Under the pieces are notes generated by a model that had not been told where the DNA came from, searched no databases, and saw only the letters and a program-made list of their open reading frames with translations. Shown here piece after piece: positions 22,790-32,119 of a stretch of 64,000 nt of DNA; within the stretch, counting starts at the first letter, position 1; each line of letters begins with the position of its first letter. A program made the position numbers and the translations under genes. The DNA comes from Acetatifactor sp. Lineage in GTDB: Bacteria > Bacillota > Clostridia > Lachnospirales > Lachnospiraceae. Location of the stretch: assembly GCA_024693365.1 (NCBI GenBank), contig JAILLF010000031.1, positions 1-64,000 of the forward strand, given 5' to 3'.

Positions 22790-23715
22790 TGACGAGCGTT
22801 TTGGAAATATCCGGATTGAAAAAAAGTTTTGGTGAAAAGAAGGTGCTGCAGGGCGTGGACCTTACGGTGCCGGAGAAGAAGGTTTTCGGCTTTGTAGGAA
22901 GAAACGGGGCCGGAAAGACGACGACCATGAAGGTGACGCTGGGACTCCTTGCGGCGGACGCCGGAGAGGTCAGTGTCTGCGGGGAGACCGTGCACTACGG
23001 AAATACAAAGACGAACCGTTTTATCGGCTATTTGCCGGACGTGCCGGAGTATTATTCTTTTATGACGGCGATGGAATATTTGAAATTCTGCGGTGAGATC
23101 ACGGGATTGCCTTCCAATGAGAGTAAGGGGAGATGCGAGGAGATGCTAAGGCTCGTGGGACTTGCGGATGAGAAGCACAGGATTAAGGGATATTCCCGGG
23201 GCATGAAGCAAAGGCTGGGCATCGCCCAGGCGCTCCTTGGAAGGCCGAAGCTCCTCATCTGCGATGAGCCGACCTCTGCCCTGGATCCCTTGGGACGCAA
23301 GGAGATCCTGGACGTCCTTGTGGCGGCAAAGGAGGAGACGACGATACTGTTTTCGACGCACGTGCTTTCCGACGTGGAGCATATCTGTGACGAAATGGCT
23401 CTCTTAAATGACGGAAAGATTGTGATGCAGGGGAGTATCGAAGAAGTGAAAAGTAAGCGGCGGAGCAACGCCGTGGAGATTCAGTTAGAGCGGGAGGCAG
23501 ACGCAAAAACGCTTGCGGGAACGTTTGGCGGTTTTCAGGTGATAAAGCCAGAGGTACTGCTTTTGAAGGATGCCGCAGTGGTATCGGACGTTTTGCGGTT
23601 TATGGCAGATCATGACATGCCTTTCGTGCGCATGGAAAAGCAGGAGGCAACGCTGGAGGACGTGTTCATGGAAGTGTTGAAGAGCGGGAGCGGAAACGGG
23701 AAAGAAGGGAAATAA
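22789..23715 (+). CDS. ABC transporter ATP-binding subunit (YtrB-like)
   Basis: A 308-residue ATPase starting MTSVLEISGLKKSFGEKKVLQGV at 22789, coupled to the gene before it. Walker A is GRNGAGKTTT, the signature YSRGMKQRLG, Walker B LLICDEPTSALDP, and the switch His is in FSTHVLSD. After the ATPase core (about 220 residues) there is the extra C-terminal beta domain (MQGSIEEVKSKRRSNAVEIQL...) seen in exporters of the CcmA/YtrB group. It works with the permease that starts one base before its own stop. The operon resembles B. subtilis ytr, which responds to cell-wall antibiotics. Confidence 0.92.
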   Translation: MTSVLEISGLKKSFGEKKVLQGVDLTVPEKKVFGFVGRNGAGKTTTMKVTLGLLAADAGEVSVCGETVHYGNTKTNRFIGYLPDVPEYYSFMTAMEYLKFCGEITGLPSNESKGRCEEMLRLVGLADEKHRIKGYSRGMKQRLGIAQALLGRPKLLICDEPTSALDPLGRKEILDVLVAAKEETTILFSTHVLSDVEHICDEMALLNDGKIVMQGSIEEVKSKRRSNAVEIQLEREADAKTLAGTFGGFQVIKPEVLLLKDAAVVSDVLRFMADHDMPFVRMEKQEATLEDVFMEVLKSGSGNGKEGK

Positions 23716-24476
23716 TGAAGGCATTTTTGAAAAAGGAATGGATGGAGATGACGCGGACGGGAAGACTGCTCATTTTGGTCATTATCTTTACGATTTTTGG
23801 CATTATGAATCCTGCCATAGCAAAGCTGACGCCGTGGATGATGGAAATGCTTGAGGACAGCATCGCCCAGTCCGGGCTTCAGATTGGCGTGGTAACGGTA
23901 AATGCCCTGACGAGCTGGACGCAGTTCTATAAGAATGCGCCGATGGCGCTAATCGTGATTGTCCTGATGAGCAGCGGCATCCTGACGAATGAGTATCAAA
24001 AGGGAACGTTGGTACAAGTGGTCACGAAGGGATTATCCAGGAAGAAGATCATGCTGTCAAAAATGATCGTGACGTATGGATGCTGGACGGCACTGTATCT
24101 TCTGTATTTTGGCATTACGTACGGTTATACCGCTTATTTTTGGGGCGGTGATGAAGTGCCGCACCTGCTGTTTGGCGTGTTCGCCTACTGGTTGTTCGGC
24201 ATGGTGGTCCTGGCAGTGCTGATGGCTTTTTCCGCGGCAGCGAATTCGGGCGGTCAGGTTCTGTTGGGAACCGGCAGCGTGATGGCAGTACTGTTTTTTG
24301 CAAATTACGTTCCAAAGCTTCAAAAATACTTACCGCTTCAGTTGATGAACGGGCTGCAGACGGCAGTGGGTGCCATGGAAGTAAAAGAATTTTACGCTGC
24401 CATGATCATTGCTGGCGCGGTGACCGTGGGTTGTGGTATGATAAGTATGGTTGTTTTTGACAGGAGAGCATTGTAG
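23715..24476 (+). CDS. ABC-2 type permease
   Basis: A 253-residue membrane protein with six hydrophobic helices and the ABC-2 layout: a short N-terminal amphipathic start (MKAFLKKEWMEMTRTGRLLIL), a large outer loop after helix 1, and 'NEYQKGTLVQVVTKGLSRKKIMLSKM' in the coupling region, typical of this permease class. The start overlaps the ATPase stop (TAATG). It pairs with the ATPase at 22789 to form an exporter. The substrate is unknown. Confidence 0.9.
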   Translation: MKAFLKKEWMEMTRTGRLLILVIIFTIFGIMNPAIAKLTPWMMEMLEDSIAQSGLQIGVVTVNALTSWTQFYKNAPMALIVIVLMSSGILTNEYQKGTLVQVVTKGLSRKKIMLSKMIVTYGCWTALYLLYFGITYGYTAYFWGGDEVPHLLFGVFAYWLFGMVVLAVLMAFSAAANSGGQVLLGTGSVMAVLFFANYVPKLQKYLPLQLMNGLQTAVGAMEVKEFYAAMIIAGAVTVGCGMISMVVFDRRAL

Positions 24477-24508
24477 CCGTAGTTTGAAGTGCAGGGAGGT
24501 AACAAGCG

Positions 24509-24844
24509 ATGAGTATTATTTACGGAATCATCATGGGACCTTGTTCAGCCGTATTTACGGGGCTTGGAATTTACGTAAAGCGAAAGAAGGAGCCGGGGAA
24601 TTTCTGGACGGGACAGGAGTTTAAGCCTGGGGAGATTAAGGACGTGAAGGCGTACAACAGGGAATTGGGAACGATGTGGATCGCCTTTTCCGTTCTGATG
24701 TGGATTGACACCTTTTTGGGAACGTTTCTGGGTGGCATGATTGGCGGGATTTGCCTCATTGCAAGCTTTGTCATTGGAATTCCGATGCTGCCGGTCGTCT
24801 ATAACGGAATCTATAAAAAGTACTATGATCCAACCAAGGTTTGA
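24509..24844 (+). CDS. Small membrane protein (DUF3784/SdpI-like)
   Basis: A 111-residue protein with three hydrophobic segments (about 2-22, 56-72, 75-95). The cytosolic middle carries GNFWTGQEFKPGEIKDVKAYNRELGTMW, a pattern seen in short clostridial membrane proteins labelled DUF3784/SdpI-like ('VKxYNxxxGxMW'). RBS GGGAGGT precedes ATG 24509. Its stop overlaps the region just before the GntR gene, so it belongs to the operon. Function unknown; family assignment tentative. Confidence 0.6.
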   Translation: MSIIYGIIMGPCSAVFTGLGIYVKRKKEPGNFWTGQEFKPGEIKDVKAYNRELGTMWIAFSVLMWIDTFLGTFLGGMIGGICLIASFVIGIPMLPVVYNGIYKKYYDPTKV

Positions 24845-24861
24845 GGGAAAGGATGGCGGAT

Positions 24862-25227
24862 ATGATCATAAAAATCAATGAATTATCGGACGTACCGATT
24901 TACATGCAGATACGAAACCAGATTGTTATGGGGATCTCCAGCGGTGAACTTGCGGCGGGAGAGCAGCTCCCAACGGTACGGGCTCTGGCGCTGGAAATGG
25001 GGATCAACACCATGACGGTGAGTAAGGCCTACCAGCTTTTGAAGACGGAAGGCTATATCATGACGGACCGGAAAAACGGTGCGCGGGTGCGCATGGAAAT
25101 ACAGAAGCAGGCCAGCATACCGGAGGCCAACAAGGCGGAGCTGAAGCGCATCGTGTCGGAAGCCCGGATCTCCGGCGTGAAAAAGACGGAAATCATGGCG
25201 CTTGTGGATGAGTATTACGGAAAATAA
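24862..25227 (+). CDS. GntR-family regulator, YtrA subfamily
   Basis: A 121-residue regulator. The winged helix lies at about 5-75 (VPIYMQIRNQIVMGISSGELAAGEQLPTVRALALEMGINTMTVSKAYQLL), followed by a short helical tail, the hallmark of the YtrA subfamily, which lacks a large effector domain. I prefer the start at 24862 (MIIKINELSD) because YtrA proteins begin this way; an ATG at 24853 is also possible. It likely represses its own operon by binding the palindrome at 22484-22504 and releases it under cell-envelope stress (inference from the B. subtilis relative). Confidence 0.9.
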   Translation: MIIKINELSDVPIYMQIRNQIVMGISSGELAAGEQLPTVRALALEMGINTMTVSKAYQLLKTEGYIMTDRKNGARVRMEIQKQASIPEANKAELKRIVSEARISGVKKTEIMALVDEYYGK

Positions 25228-25241
25228 TGGAGGTGTTGACG

Positions 25242-26648
25242 ATGTCGATGATTTTTGGACTTCTAATGTTTATTTGTTTGGTGCCCACGGTTTGGATTTA
25301 TTTCCTGCATATTTATCCGAAGCAGTGGAAGAATAAAAAGCTGATCTTTGGCGTGAAGAATCGTCAGGAGTTTCAGGAGGGGGAGACGGCAGGAACCGTG
25401 GATCAGTTCGTAAAAAAATATCGCGGCCAGGCGCTTGTGATCTGCGTTGCGACCACCGCGCTTTCCGCCGCTTTTCTGCTCCTGAAGGGACTGACGGCGC
25501 AGACGGCGGTCTGGACGGGATTTGTCATGGTGGCGATCGTGGCGATCATGATCCCTTATGCCGTTGGAAACCATGAGATGAAGGCCTTGAAAAGAAGCCT
25601 GGGGATCAAGAGCGAAGAGGGTGTGTCATTAACCGACCTGAGCAACGCCGGAAGCGTGCACTCATTAAATCCCGTGAGCATTTGGACTCCGTGCCTTTTG
25701 GGACTTGCCGTTGCCATTGTGGCACTTCTGGCCGATCTGAAGGTTCTTCCCCTGGGAGAAGGCTGGTACGTTGGCACGTTTTTGATGACGGCCATGGCCA
25801 TGACGTTTGCGGCAACGGGATTTCTGATGCTTGTGCTTGGATACGTCATGGACAGACTGAAGAACGAAGTTATTTCGACTGACAGTACCGTAAACGCAAA
25901 TTATAACCGAGCGAAGAAGAAAAACATGACGGATCTGATGGTGCTGTTTTGCTGGGTAAATTTTGTTTTTATGATCCTTTGGTGTGGCTCGTTTCTCTTC
26001 CTGTATTCCGACCTGCTGATAATCATTTCCTTCGCGGTTTACATGGCGCTTATCATGATTGGAATCCTGCTGTTCGTTGCTCGCAGTAAGAAGATCGAAG
26101 CGCGCTACGAAAAGGAGATGACGCTTTTAGAGGACGATGATGATCAATGGATCTTGGGCATGCTTTATTACAATCCCAAGGACAAGAGGCTCAACGTGGA
26201 AAAGCGCGCCGGCGTGGGCGGGACGATCAATTACGCGCATCCGATGGGAAAGGTTTTCCTGGCTATTGGAGGACTGTCCATCGTTGCAACGTTCGTGGCG
26301 GTCATATTCCTTGGCATGATGGAGAATACGCCGACGCAGCTTCGCGTGGAAAATGGGCAGTTGACGTGTCATCAGATCTGGGATGAATATGTCATCGACG
26401 TTGATGCAATCCAGGATTGTACGTTTGGAGAGAAGCTTTCGGAATTGCAGCTCTCCAGAATTGCCGGCGTGGGCATGCCGTCCCTCCTGAAAGGGGACTT
26501 TACCGAGAAGACCAGCGGGAAATGCAAGGTGTTTCTTTCCCTGCAGAGCGAATGCTATATTAAGATCGTAACGGCGGACAGAACCTATTACGTTAACGCG
26601 GCTACGGAGGAAGAGACGAGGGCTGCGTTTGAAGCGCTGGAAAAATAA
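25242..26648 (+). CDS. Large membrane protein with DUF1648/DUF5808-type domains
   Basis: A 468-residue protein. The start at ATG 25242 follows GGAGGTG by six bases. About eight membrane helices lie in the first 310 residues. Then comes DDDDQWILGMLYYNPKDKRLNVEKRAGVGG, matching the DUF5808 pattern (WxxGxxYYNPxD...KRxGxG), a further pair of helices, and a C-terminal soluble part ending TYYVNAATEEETRAAFEALEK, like a bacterial PH-type fold. Such proteins are regular companions of YtrA-type regulators. It is the last gene of the operon and probably acts in the membrane with the exporter, but the mechanism is unknown. Confidence 0.72.
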   Translation: MSMIFGLLMFICLVPTVWIYFLHIYPKQWKNKKLIFGVKNRQEFQEGETAGTVDQFVKKYRGQALVICVATTALSAAFLLLKGLTAQTAVWTGFVMVAIVAIMIPYAVGNHEMKALKRSLGIKSEEGVSLTDLSNAGSVHSLNPVSIWTPCLLGLAVAIVALLADLKVLPLGEGWYVGTFLMTAMAMTFAATGFLMLVLGYVMDRLKNEVISTDSTVNANYNRAKKKNMTDLMVLFCWVNFVFMILWCGSFLFLYSDLLIIISFAVYMALIMIGILLFVARSKKIEARYEKEMTLLEDDDDQWILGMLYYNPKDKRLNVEKRAGVGGTINYAHPMGKVFLAIGGLSIVATFVAVIFLGMMENTPTQLRVENGQLTCHQIWDEYVIDVDAIQDCTFGEKLSELQLSRIAGVGMPSLLKGDFTEKTSGKCKVFLSLQSECYIKIVTADRTYYVNAATEEETRAAFEALEK

Positions 26649-26657
26649 AAAAAATAT

Positions 26658-26686
26658 TTGTCTTTTTCTTGCACTTATGTTATAAT
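26658..26686 (+). promoter_or_regulatory. Promoter of the trigger factor gene
   Basis: TTGTCT (26658-26663), 17 bases, TATAAT (26681-26686) with TGT before it. It leaves a leader of about 105 bases. Confidence 0.85.
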
Positions 26687-26796
26687 CCTTAATTGACTGT
26701 TATTGTGTCTGTTTTCCAGGTCGCAAGGACAAAAAATCAATGGAAAAGCGAAGGAAATAAAGATACGTAAGGGATTTTAAGGAGGAAGAAGTTGTC

Positions 26797-28083
26797 ATGA
26801 GTTTACAAGTTGAGAAGTTAGAGCACAACATGGCGAAGCTGACCATCGAGGTTGGTGCGGATGAGTTGGAGAAGGCGATCGAAAAGGCTTACCAGAAGAA
26901 TAAGGGTAAGATCAGCGTTCCCGGATTCCGCAAGGGCAAGGTGCCCCGCAAGCTGATCGAGAAGATGTACGGCGAAGCCGTATTTTATGAGGATGCAGCC
27001 AATGCGCTGATTCCTGAAGCGTATGACAAGGCTTTGGAGGAGTGCGAGGAAGATATTGTTTCCTCTCCTAAGATTGAGGTGACTTCCATCGAGGCAGGAA
27101 AGGGCATGACCTTTACCGCAGAGGTGGCACTTAAGCCTGAAGTAACGCTTGGTGAGTACAAGGGCGTTGAAGTTGCAAAAGCAGATACCGATGTTACCGA
27201 CGACGAGGTGATGGCTGCCATTGACAAGGAGCGCGAGAGCAACGCAAGAGCGATCGTGATCACCGACAGACCCGTAAAGCCTGGCGACGAGACCATCATC
27301 GACTTCGAGGGATTTGTTGACGGCGTTGCGTTTGACGGCGGAAAGGGCGAGAATTATCCTTTGACCATCGGCTCCGGCGCGTTCATCCCTGGCTTCGAGG
27401 AGGGACTGGTTGGCGCAAACCTGAACGAGGAAGTTGACGTGAACGTAACCTTCCCTGAGGATTATCAGGCATCCGAGCTTGCAGGCAAGGCAGCAGTATT
27501 TAAGTGCACCGTGAAGGAGATCAAGGAGAAGGAGCTTCCTGAGCTGGACGACGAGTTCGCTACAGAGGTTTCCGAGTTTGATACCCTTGAGGAGTACAAG
27601 GCTGACGTAAAGAAGAACCTTGAGGAGAAGAAGATTTCCAACGCAAAGAGAGAAAAGATCGATGCCGTGATCGACGCCGTAGTAAACAATGCCACCATGG
27701 ACATCCCTGAGGCAATGGTTACCACGATGCAGAGACAGATCCTTGACGAGTATGCTCAGAACATGCAGGCACAGGGCCTGAACCTTGAGCAGTACATGCA
27801 GTACACCGGCATTGACGCCGACACGATGATGGATCAGCTCAAGCCCCAGGCTGAGAGCCGCATCAAGGGCCGTTTGGTACTTGAGGCAGTTGCAAAGGCT
27901 GAGAACATTGTTGCCACCGAGGAAGACTTCGAGGCTGAGATCAAGACCATGGCTGAGGCTTATGGCATTGAGGCTGACAAGGCAAAAGAGCTCCTTGGCG
28001 AGAAGGGCAAGAAGTCCGTTATGGAGGACGTTTGCATCAAGAAGGCACAGGAGTTTATCGTGGAGAATGCCAAGGAGGCATAA
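26797..28083 (+). CDS. tig: Trigger factor (ribosome-bound chaperone and prolyl isomerase)
   Basis: A 428-residue protein of normal length. The ribosome-binding signature GFRKGKVPRKLIEKMYG is at about 43-59. The FKBP-type isomerase domain spans about 150-240 (GDETIIDFEGFVDGVAFDGGKGENYPLTIGSGAFIPGFEEGLVG). The C-terminal cradle is helical and rich in Met and Gln. It binds nascent chains at the ribosome exit and helps them to fold. In Firmicutes tig sits next to clpP/clpX as here; each has a separate promoter. RBS AAGGAGGAAG precedes ATG 26797. Confidence 0.97.
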   Translation: MSLQVEKLEHNMAKLTIEVGADELEKAIEKAYQKNKGKISVPGFRKGKVPRKLIEKMYGEAVFYEDAANALIPEAYDKALEECEEDIVSSPKIEVTSIEAGKGMTFTAEVALKPEVTLGEYKGVEVAKADTDVTDDEVMAAIDKERESNARAIVITDRPVKPGDETIIDFEGFVDGVAFDGGKGENYPLTIGSGAFIPGFEEGLVGANLNEEVDVNVTFPEDYQASELAGKAAVFKCTVKEIKEKELPELDDEFATEVSEFDTLEEYKADVKKNLEEKKISNAKREKIDAVIDAVVNNATMDIPEAMVTTMQRQILDEYAQNMQAQGLNLEQYMQYTGIDADTMMDQLKPQAESRIKGRLVLEAVAKAENIVATEEDFEAEIKTMAEAYGIEADKAKELLGEKGKKSVMEDVCIKKAQEFIVENAKEA

Positions 28084-28118
28084 ACTACTTGAATTTTCAT
28101 GAGTCATGAAAGCATAGA

Positions 28119-28149
28119 GGGCTGCGTCAGTTTCCGGCGCAGCCCTTTT
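28119..28149 (+). terminator. Terminator of tig
   Basis: GGGCTGCG (28119-28126) pairs with CGCAGCCC (28138-28145) and is followed by TTTT. Confidence 0.88.
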
Positions 28150-28189
28150 CTTCGAAAACTTAAACTTTCTTAAATTTCCGTGATTTTCG

Positions 28190-28218
28190 TTGAAAAAAAA
28201 GCCAAGATGGGATATGCT
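28190..28218 (+). promoter_or_regulatory. Promoter of clpP-clpX
   Basis: TTGAAA (28190-28195), 17 bases, TATGCT (28213-28218). No CtsR-type heptad repeat is evident near it. Confidence 0.72.
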
Positions 28219-28261
28219 AGATAATGGTATGATTTTTTAGAAAGAAAGGCAGGATAAACAT

Positions 28262-28852
28262 ATGAGTTTAGTACCTTACGTCATTGAACAGACCAGCAAG
28301 GGAGAGAGATCTTATGACATCTACTCCAGACTTTTGAAGGATAGAATCGTTTTCCTCGGAGAGGAAGTGAATGACGTGTCCGCAAGCATCGTTGTGGCAC
28401 AGCTTCTTTTCCTTGAGGCAGAGGATCCCGACAAGGACATTCATCTTTACATCAACAGCCCCGGGGGCAGCATTTCCGCAGGCATGGCCATCTATGACAC
28501 CATGCAGTACGTAAAGTGTGACGTTTCCACCGTCTGCATTGGAATGGCAGCCAGCATGGGCGCATTCCTTCTCGCGAGCGGCGCAAAGGGCAAGCGTTTC
28601 GCGCTTCCGAACGCTGAGATCATGATCCATCAGCCTCTCGGCGGAACCCAGGGTCAGGCAACGGAGATCGAGATCGCTGCTAAGCACATCCTGAAGACGA
28701 AAGAAAAGATGAACCGCATGCTGGCAGAGATGACTGGCCAGGATTATGAGACCATCTGCGCAGACACGGACAGAGACAACTGGAAGAGCGCGCAGGAGGC
28801 TATGGAGTATGGCCTTGTGGACAAGGTGATCACCTCCCACGATAACGCATAA
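28262..28852 (+). CDS. clpP: ATP-dependent Clp protease proteolytic subunit
   Basis: A 196-residue serine protease with the full triad: Ser98 in [11 protein letters not shown], His123 in MIHQPLGG and Asp172 in DTDRDNW. Fourteen copies form the barrel that degrades proteins fed by ClpX. Processing would remove the first residues before about 10. RBS AAAGGCAGGA lies upstream. clpX begins 14 bases after the stop, so the two are co-transcribed and made in step. Confidence 0.98.
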   Translation: MSLVPYVIEQTSKGERSYDIYSRLLKDRIVFLGEEVNDVSASIVVAQLLFLEAEDPDKDIHLYINSPGGSISAGMAIYDTMQYVKCDVSTVCIGMAASMGAFLLASGAKGKRFALPNAEIMIHQPLGGTQGQATEIEIAAKHILKTKEKMNRMLAEMTGQDYETICADTDRDNWKSAQEAMEYGLVDKVITSHDNA

Positions 28853-28866
28853 TAAGGAGTTTAGGA

Positions 28867-30135
28867 ATGGCAGGAAAATTTTCTGATGACGACGTAAAGT
28901 GTTCCTTTTGCGGAAAGCACCAGGGACAGGTCCGCAAGCTGATCGCGGGCCCTACCGGCGTTTACATCTGCGATGAATGCGTGGACATCTGTGCGGACAT
29001 CCTGGAAGAGGAATTGGAGGACGATGACGTAACTGAAGAAGGTCCTCTCGACATTAATTTGTTGAAACCCAAGGAGATCAAGCAATTCCTTGACGATTAC
29101 GTAATTGGGCAGGAGGAGGCCAAGAAGGTGCTCTCCGTGGCCGTTTACAATCATTACAAGAGAGTGACGGCACCCAAGACGGTTGGGGACGTGGAGCTCC
29201 AAAAGAGTAACATTATCATGATCGGACCGACTGGTTCCGGCAAGACGTATCTCGCGCAGACTCTTGCGAAGATTATCAACGTTCCGTTTGCGATCGCTGA
29301 CGCGACGACTTTGACGGAGGCGGGCTACGTGGGTGAGGACGTGGAGAACATTCTCCTTAAGCTCATCCAGGCGGCAGATTACGACGTGGAGCGCGCACAG
29401 TACGGCATTGTCTACATTGACGAGATTGACAAGATCACGAAGAAGAGTGAGAACGTGTCCATCACGCGTGACGTATCTGGTGAGGGCGTGCAGCAGGCAC
29501 TTCTTAAGATCATTGAGGGAACGGTAGCCAGCGTTCCGCCTCAGGGAGGAAGAAAGCATCCTCATCAGGAGCTGATCCAGATCGATACGACGAACATCCT
29601 CTTCATTTGCGGCGGCGCGTTTGACGGCCTTGAGAAGATCGTGGAAGCCAGACTGGACCGCAAGTCCATCGGCTTTAACACGGAAGGAACGCAGAAATCC
29701 AACAAGGAGATCAGCGACCTGCTGGCGGAAGTGGTGCCGCAGGATCTGACGAAATACGGACTGATCCCTGAGTTTGTGGGACGCGTGCCCATCAACGTAT
29801 CCCTGCGCGGACTGGACAAGGAGGCTTTGATCCGGATCCTTACGGAGCCGAAGAATGCATTGATCAAGCAGTATCAGAAGCTCTTTGAGATGGATGCCGT
29901 AAAGCTTACCTTCGACGATGATGCAGTTGACTTAATCGCCCAGAAGGCATTTGACAGAAAGACGGGAGCCAGGGGACTTCGTTCTATTTTGGAGAACGTC
30001 ATGATGGATACCATGTATGAGATCCCTTCGGACGACACCATCGGACGATGCGTGATCACGAAGGATGCAGTCGAGGGTACCGCGGAGCCGACAATCATCC
30101 GCAGGGAGAAGAAAGTGACCGGCAAGGCCATCTAA
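28867..30135 (+). CDS. clpX: Clp protease ATPase subunit ClpX
   Basis: A 422-residue AAA+ unfoldase. The N-terminal zinc-binding domain has four Cys ([10 protein letters not shown] ... [10 protein letters not shown]). Walker A is GPTGSGKT (about 120-127), Walker B YIDEIDK, and the pore loop and sensor motifs ([26 protein letters not shown]) are present. It unfolds tagged proteins and passes them to ClpP. Expressed with clpP. In B. subtilis lon genes follow clpX; here engB follows after 79 bases and no lon is present in between. Confidence 0.98.
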   Translation: MAGKFSDDDVKCSFCGKHQGQVRKLIAGPTGVYICDECVDICADILEEELEDDDVTEEGPLDINLLKPKEIKQFLDDYVIGQEEAKKVLSVAVYNHYKRVTAPKTVGDVELQKSNIIMIGPTGSGKTYLAQTLAKIINVPFAIADATTLTEAGYVGEDVENILLKLIQAADYDVERAQYGIVYIDEIDKITKKSENVSITRDVSGEGVQQALLKIIEGTVASVPPQGGRKHPHQELIQIDTTNILFICGGAFDGLEKIVEARLDRKSIGFNTEGTQKSNKEISDLLAEVVPQDLTKYGLIPEFVGRVPINVSLRGLDKEALIRILTEPKNALIKQYQKLFEMDAVKLTFDDDAVDLIAQKAFDRKTGARGLRSILENVMMDTMYEIPSDDTIGRCVITKDAVEGTAEPTIIRREKKVTGKAI

Positions 30136-30214
30136 ATGATGCTTTTGGTATTCCGGGGAAAGGCATTTTTAAGTCCTGCCCCGAGCCATTAGGAAGCCGG
30201 AAAGGATTTATTCT

Positions 30215-30811
30215 ATGGTAATAAAGAACGTGAGTCTGGAGACGGTTTGCGGCATCACGAGTAAGATTCCGGACAATCCTTATCCTGAGGTGGCATTTTC
30301 CGGGAAGAGCAACGTGGGGAAGAGTTCCCTGATTAATGCGTTGATGAACAGGAAATCCCTTGCGCGGACGAGTTCCCAGCCCGGAAAAACCCAGACTATA
30401 AATTTTTATAACGTAAACGATGCCCTTTATTTTGTTGATCTTCCCGGCTATGGATATGCAAAGGTCAGCCAGGAACTCAAGGCAAAATGGGGCAAGATGA
30501 TTGAGAATTATCTTAGGCGGAGCAAACAACTCAAGCTTGTGTTTTTGCTTGTAGACATCCGGCACGCGCCTTCGGAGAATGACCGCACCATGTATGACTG
30601 GGTTCTGAACATGGGATTCCAGCCCGTGGTCATCGCGACGAAGCTTGATAAGATCAACCGCAGTCAGACACAGAAACAAGTGAAGCTGATCCGGGAGGGC
30701 CTGCGGGCATCCAAGGAGACGCTGATTATTCCCTTTTCCGCTGAGACAAAGCAGGGACGGGATGAAATCTACGCGCTTTTGGACCAGACGATTTTTGGGG
30801 GAGAGGCATGA
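30215..30811 (+). CDS. engB: Ribosome biogenesis GTPase EngB (YsxC/YihA)
   Basis: A 198-residue TRAFAC-class GTPase with G1 GKSNVGKSS, G3 DLPGYGYAKVS, G4 TKLDK and G5 FSAET. The N-terminal PEVAFSGKSNVGKSSLINAL is typical. The protein helps late assembly of the large ribosomal subunit and is usually essential. RBS GGAAAGGA lies before ATG 30215. It overlaps the following membrane protein gene by four bases. Confidence 0.96.
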   Translation: MVIKNVSLETVCGITSKIPDNPYPEVAFSGKSNVGKSSLINALMNRKSLARTSSQPGKTQTINFYNVNDALYFVDLPGYGYAKVSQELKAKWGKMIENYLRRSKQLKLVFLLVDIRHAPSENDRTMYDWVLNMGFQPVVIATKLDKINRSQTQKQVKLIREGLRASKETLIIPFSAETKQGRDEIYALLDQTIFGGEA

Positions 30812-31995
30812 AAAAGTATTGCAAGGCCATTGTAAATATCATGATCACCATTGCGGTCCTGTTGCTAGTTGTTTTTGTGCTTCCCTGGCTTTTGGCTTTC
30901 TTTGCGCCATTTGTTGTTGGCTGGGTGATCGCCTGGCTGGCCGGCCCGCCGGTGAAATTCTTTGAGGAAAAGATGAAGATCAAGCGGCGTGCAGGTTCCG
31001 CCGTCGTGATTGTCGCCGTAATCGCGTTGATTGTCTTTGCCTTCTATGGATTGGGATCCATCCTGGTCCGTGAGGGAACGGGACTTGTGCAATCCTTCCC
31101 GGAAATCTGGGAAGAGATCAAGAAGGCCGCATATGAGCTGGGCGATCGCCTGGAAAAGGTCTATTTGTCCCTTCCGTCCAACGTGCGTGAGAATCTGGAC
31201 GGCTCTGCGGAGCAGCTGAAAGCGCATGCCGCGGAATTCCTTGGAAAGATGGGCACGCCTACGCTTACCGCGGTTGGCAACTTTGCGAAGTATCTGCCGA
31301 CGCTTTTGATCGGCGTGATTATGGCATTGCTTTCTTCCTATTTGTTTGTTGCAGACCGCAAGAAGATCAACGAGTGGTGCAGTCAGCACGTACCGAAGGT
31401 GGTGCAGGACCGCTACCAGCTGATCCGTCAAAGCCTGGTTCAGGCGGTGGGCGGTTACGTAAAGGCGCAGTTTAAGATCGAGATTTGGGTGTATCTTGTT
31501 CTGGTGATTGGCTTTTGGATCCTTAAGGTAAAGTATCTGCTGTTGATCGCTTTGGGTGTTGCCTTTTTGGATTTTCTGCCGTTCTTTGGAGCCGGAGCCG
31601 TCATGGTTCCGTGGGCTATCGTAAAGATTGTTGGCGGCGATTACCAAATGGCAATTGGACTGCTGATTATCTGGGGGCTTGGACAGCTTCTTCGCCAGAT
31701 CATCCAGCCGAAGATCGTGGGAGATTCCATCGGCGTTGCACCCTTGCCCACGCTGTTTCTTTTGTACATAGGCTTCCAGTTTGGAAGCGTGATCGGAATG
31801 ATCATTGCAGTCCCCGTCGGACTGATCCTGTTCTCACTGTATGAGGGTGGTGTGTTTGACGTGACAATCAATTCGGTAAAGCTTTTAATCTCTGGCATTA
31901 ATCAGTTCCGCCGTCTTACGCCGAAGGATCTCGAAGAGATCCAAAAAGAGGAGGAAGCAGAAGAGAAAATCATCGAAGAAAAACTAAAAAACTAA
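30808..31995 (+). CDS. AI-2E/YtvI-family membrane protein
   Basis: A 395-residue protein of the AI-2E (PerM/YtvI) family. It has eight membrane helices in the usual grouping: three near the N-terminus, a long soluble segment (about 85-160), and five more. Conserved pieces are the 'DFLPFFGAGAVMVPWAIV' and 'RQIIQPKIVGDSIGVAPLPTLFLLYIG' motifs. The tail is charged (EEIQKEEEAEEKIIEEKLKN). YtvI relatives are linked to sporulation, others to ion or small-molecule export; the substrate here is unknown. The 4-base overlap with engB suggests a shared transcript. Confidence 0.88.
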   Translation: MKKYCKAIVNIMITIAVLLLVVFVLPWLLAFFAPFVVGWVIAWLAGPPVKFFEEKMKIKRRAGSAVVIVAVIALIVFAFYGLGSILVREGTGLVQSFPEIWEEIKKAAYELGDRLEKVYLSLPSNVRENLDGSAEQLKAHAAEFLGKMGTPTLTAVGNFAKYLPTLLIGVIMALLSSYLFVADRKKINEWCSQHVPKVVQDRYQLIRQSLVQAVGGYVKAQFKIEIWVYLVLVIGFWILKVKYLLLIALGVAFLDFLPFFGAGAVMVPWAIVKIVGGDYQMAIGLLIIWGLGQLLRQIIQPKIVGDSIGVAPLPTLFLLYIGFQFGSVIGMIIAVPVGLILFSLYEGGVFDVTINSVKLLISGINQFRRLTPKDLEEIQKEEEAEEKIIEEKLKN

Positions 31996-32030
31996 AGAAT
32001 TTCTAAAGATTCATAAAAAATGGTAACGGA

Positions 32031-32072
32031 TGCCTTCTACAAATCGTCTTATGTTGTAGAAGGCAATTTTTT
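32031..32072 (+). terminator. Terminator of the engB operon
   Basis: TGCCTTCTACAA (32031-32042) pairs perfectly with TTGTAGAAGGCA (32054-32065); T-run at 32067-32072. Confidence 0.93.
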
Positions 32073-32119
32073 ATGGTGTTTTTTTAGACGATTAGAAGAG
32101 AGAGGACGAGGTGGAAAGT

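Noticed and set aside
26818..28107. 429-residue open frame on the minus strand
   Set aside because: Exact shadow of trigger factor; Leu/His-rich composition typical of an antisense frame.
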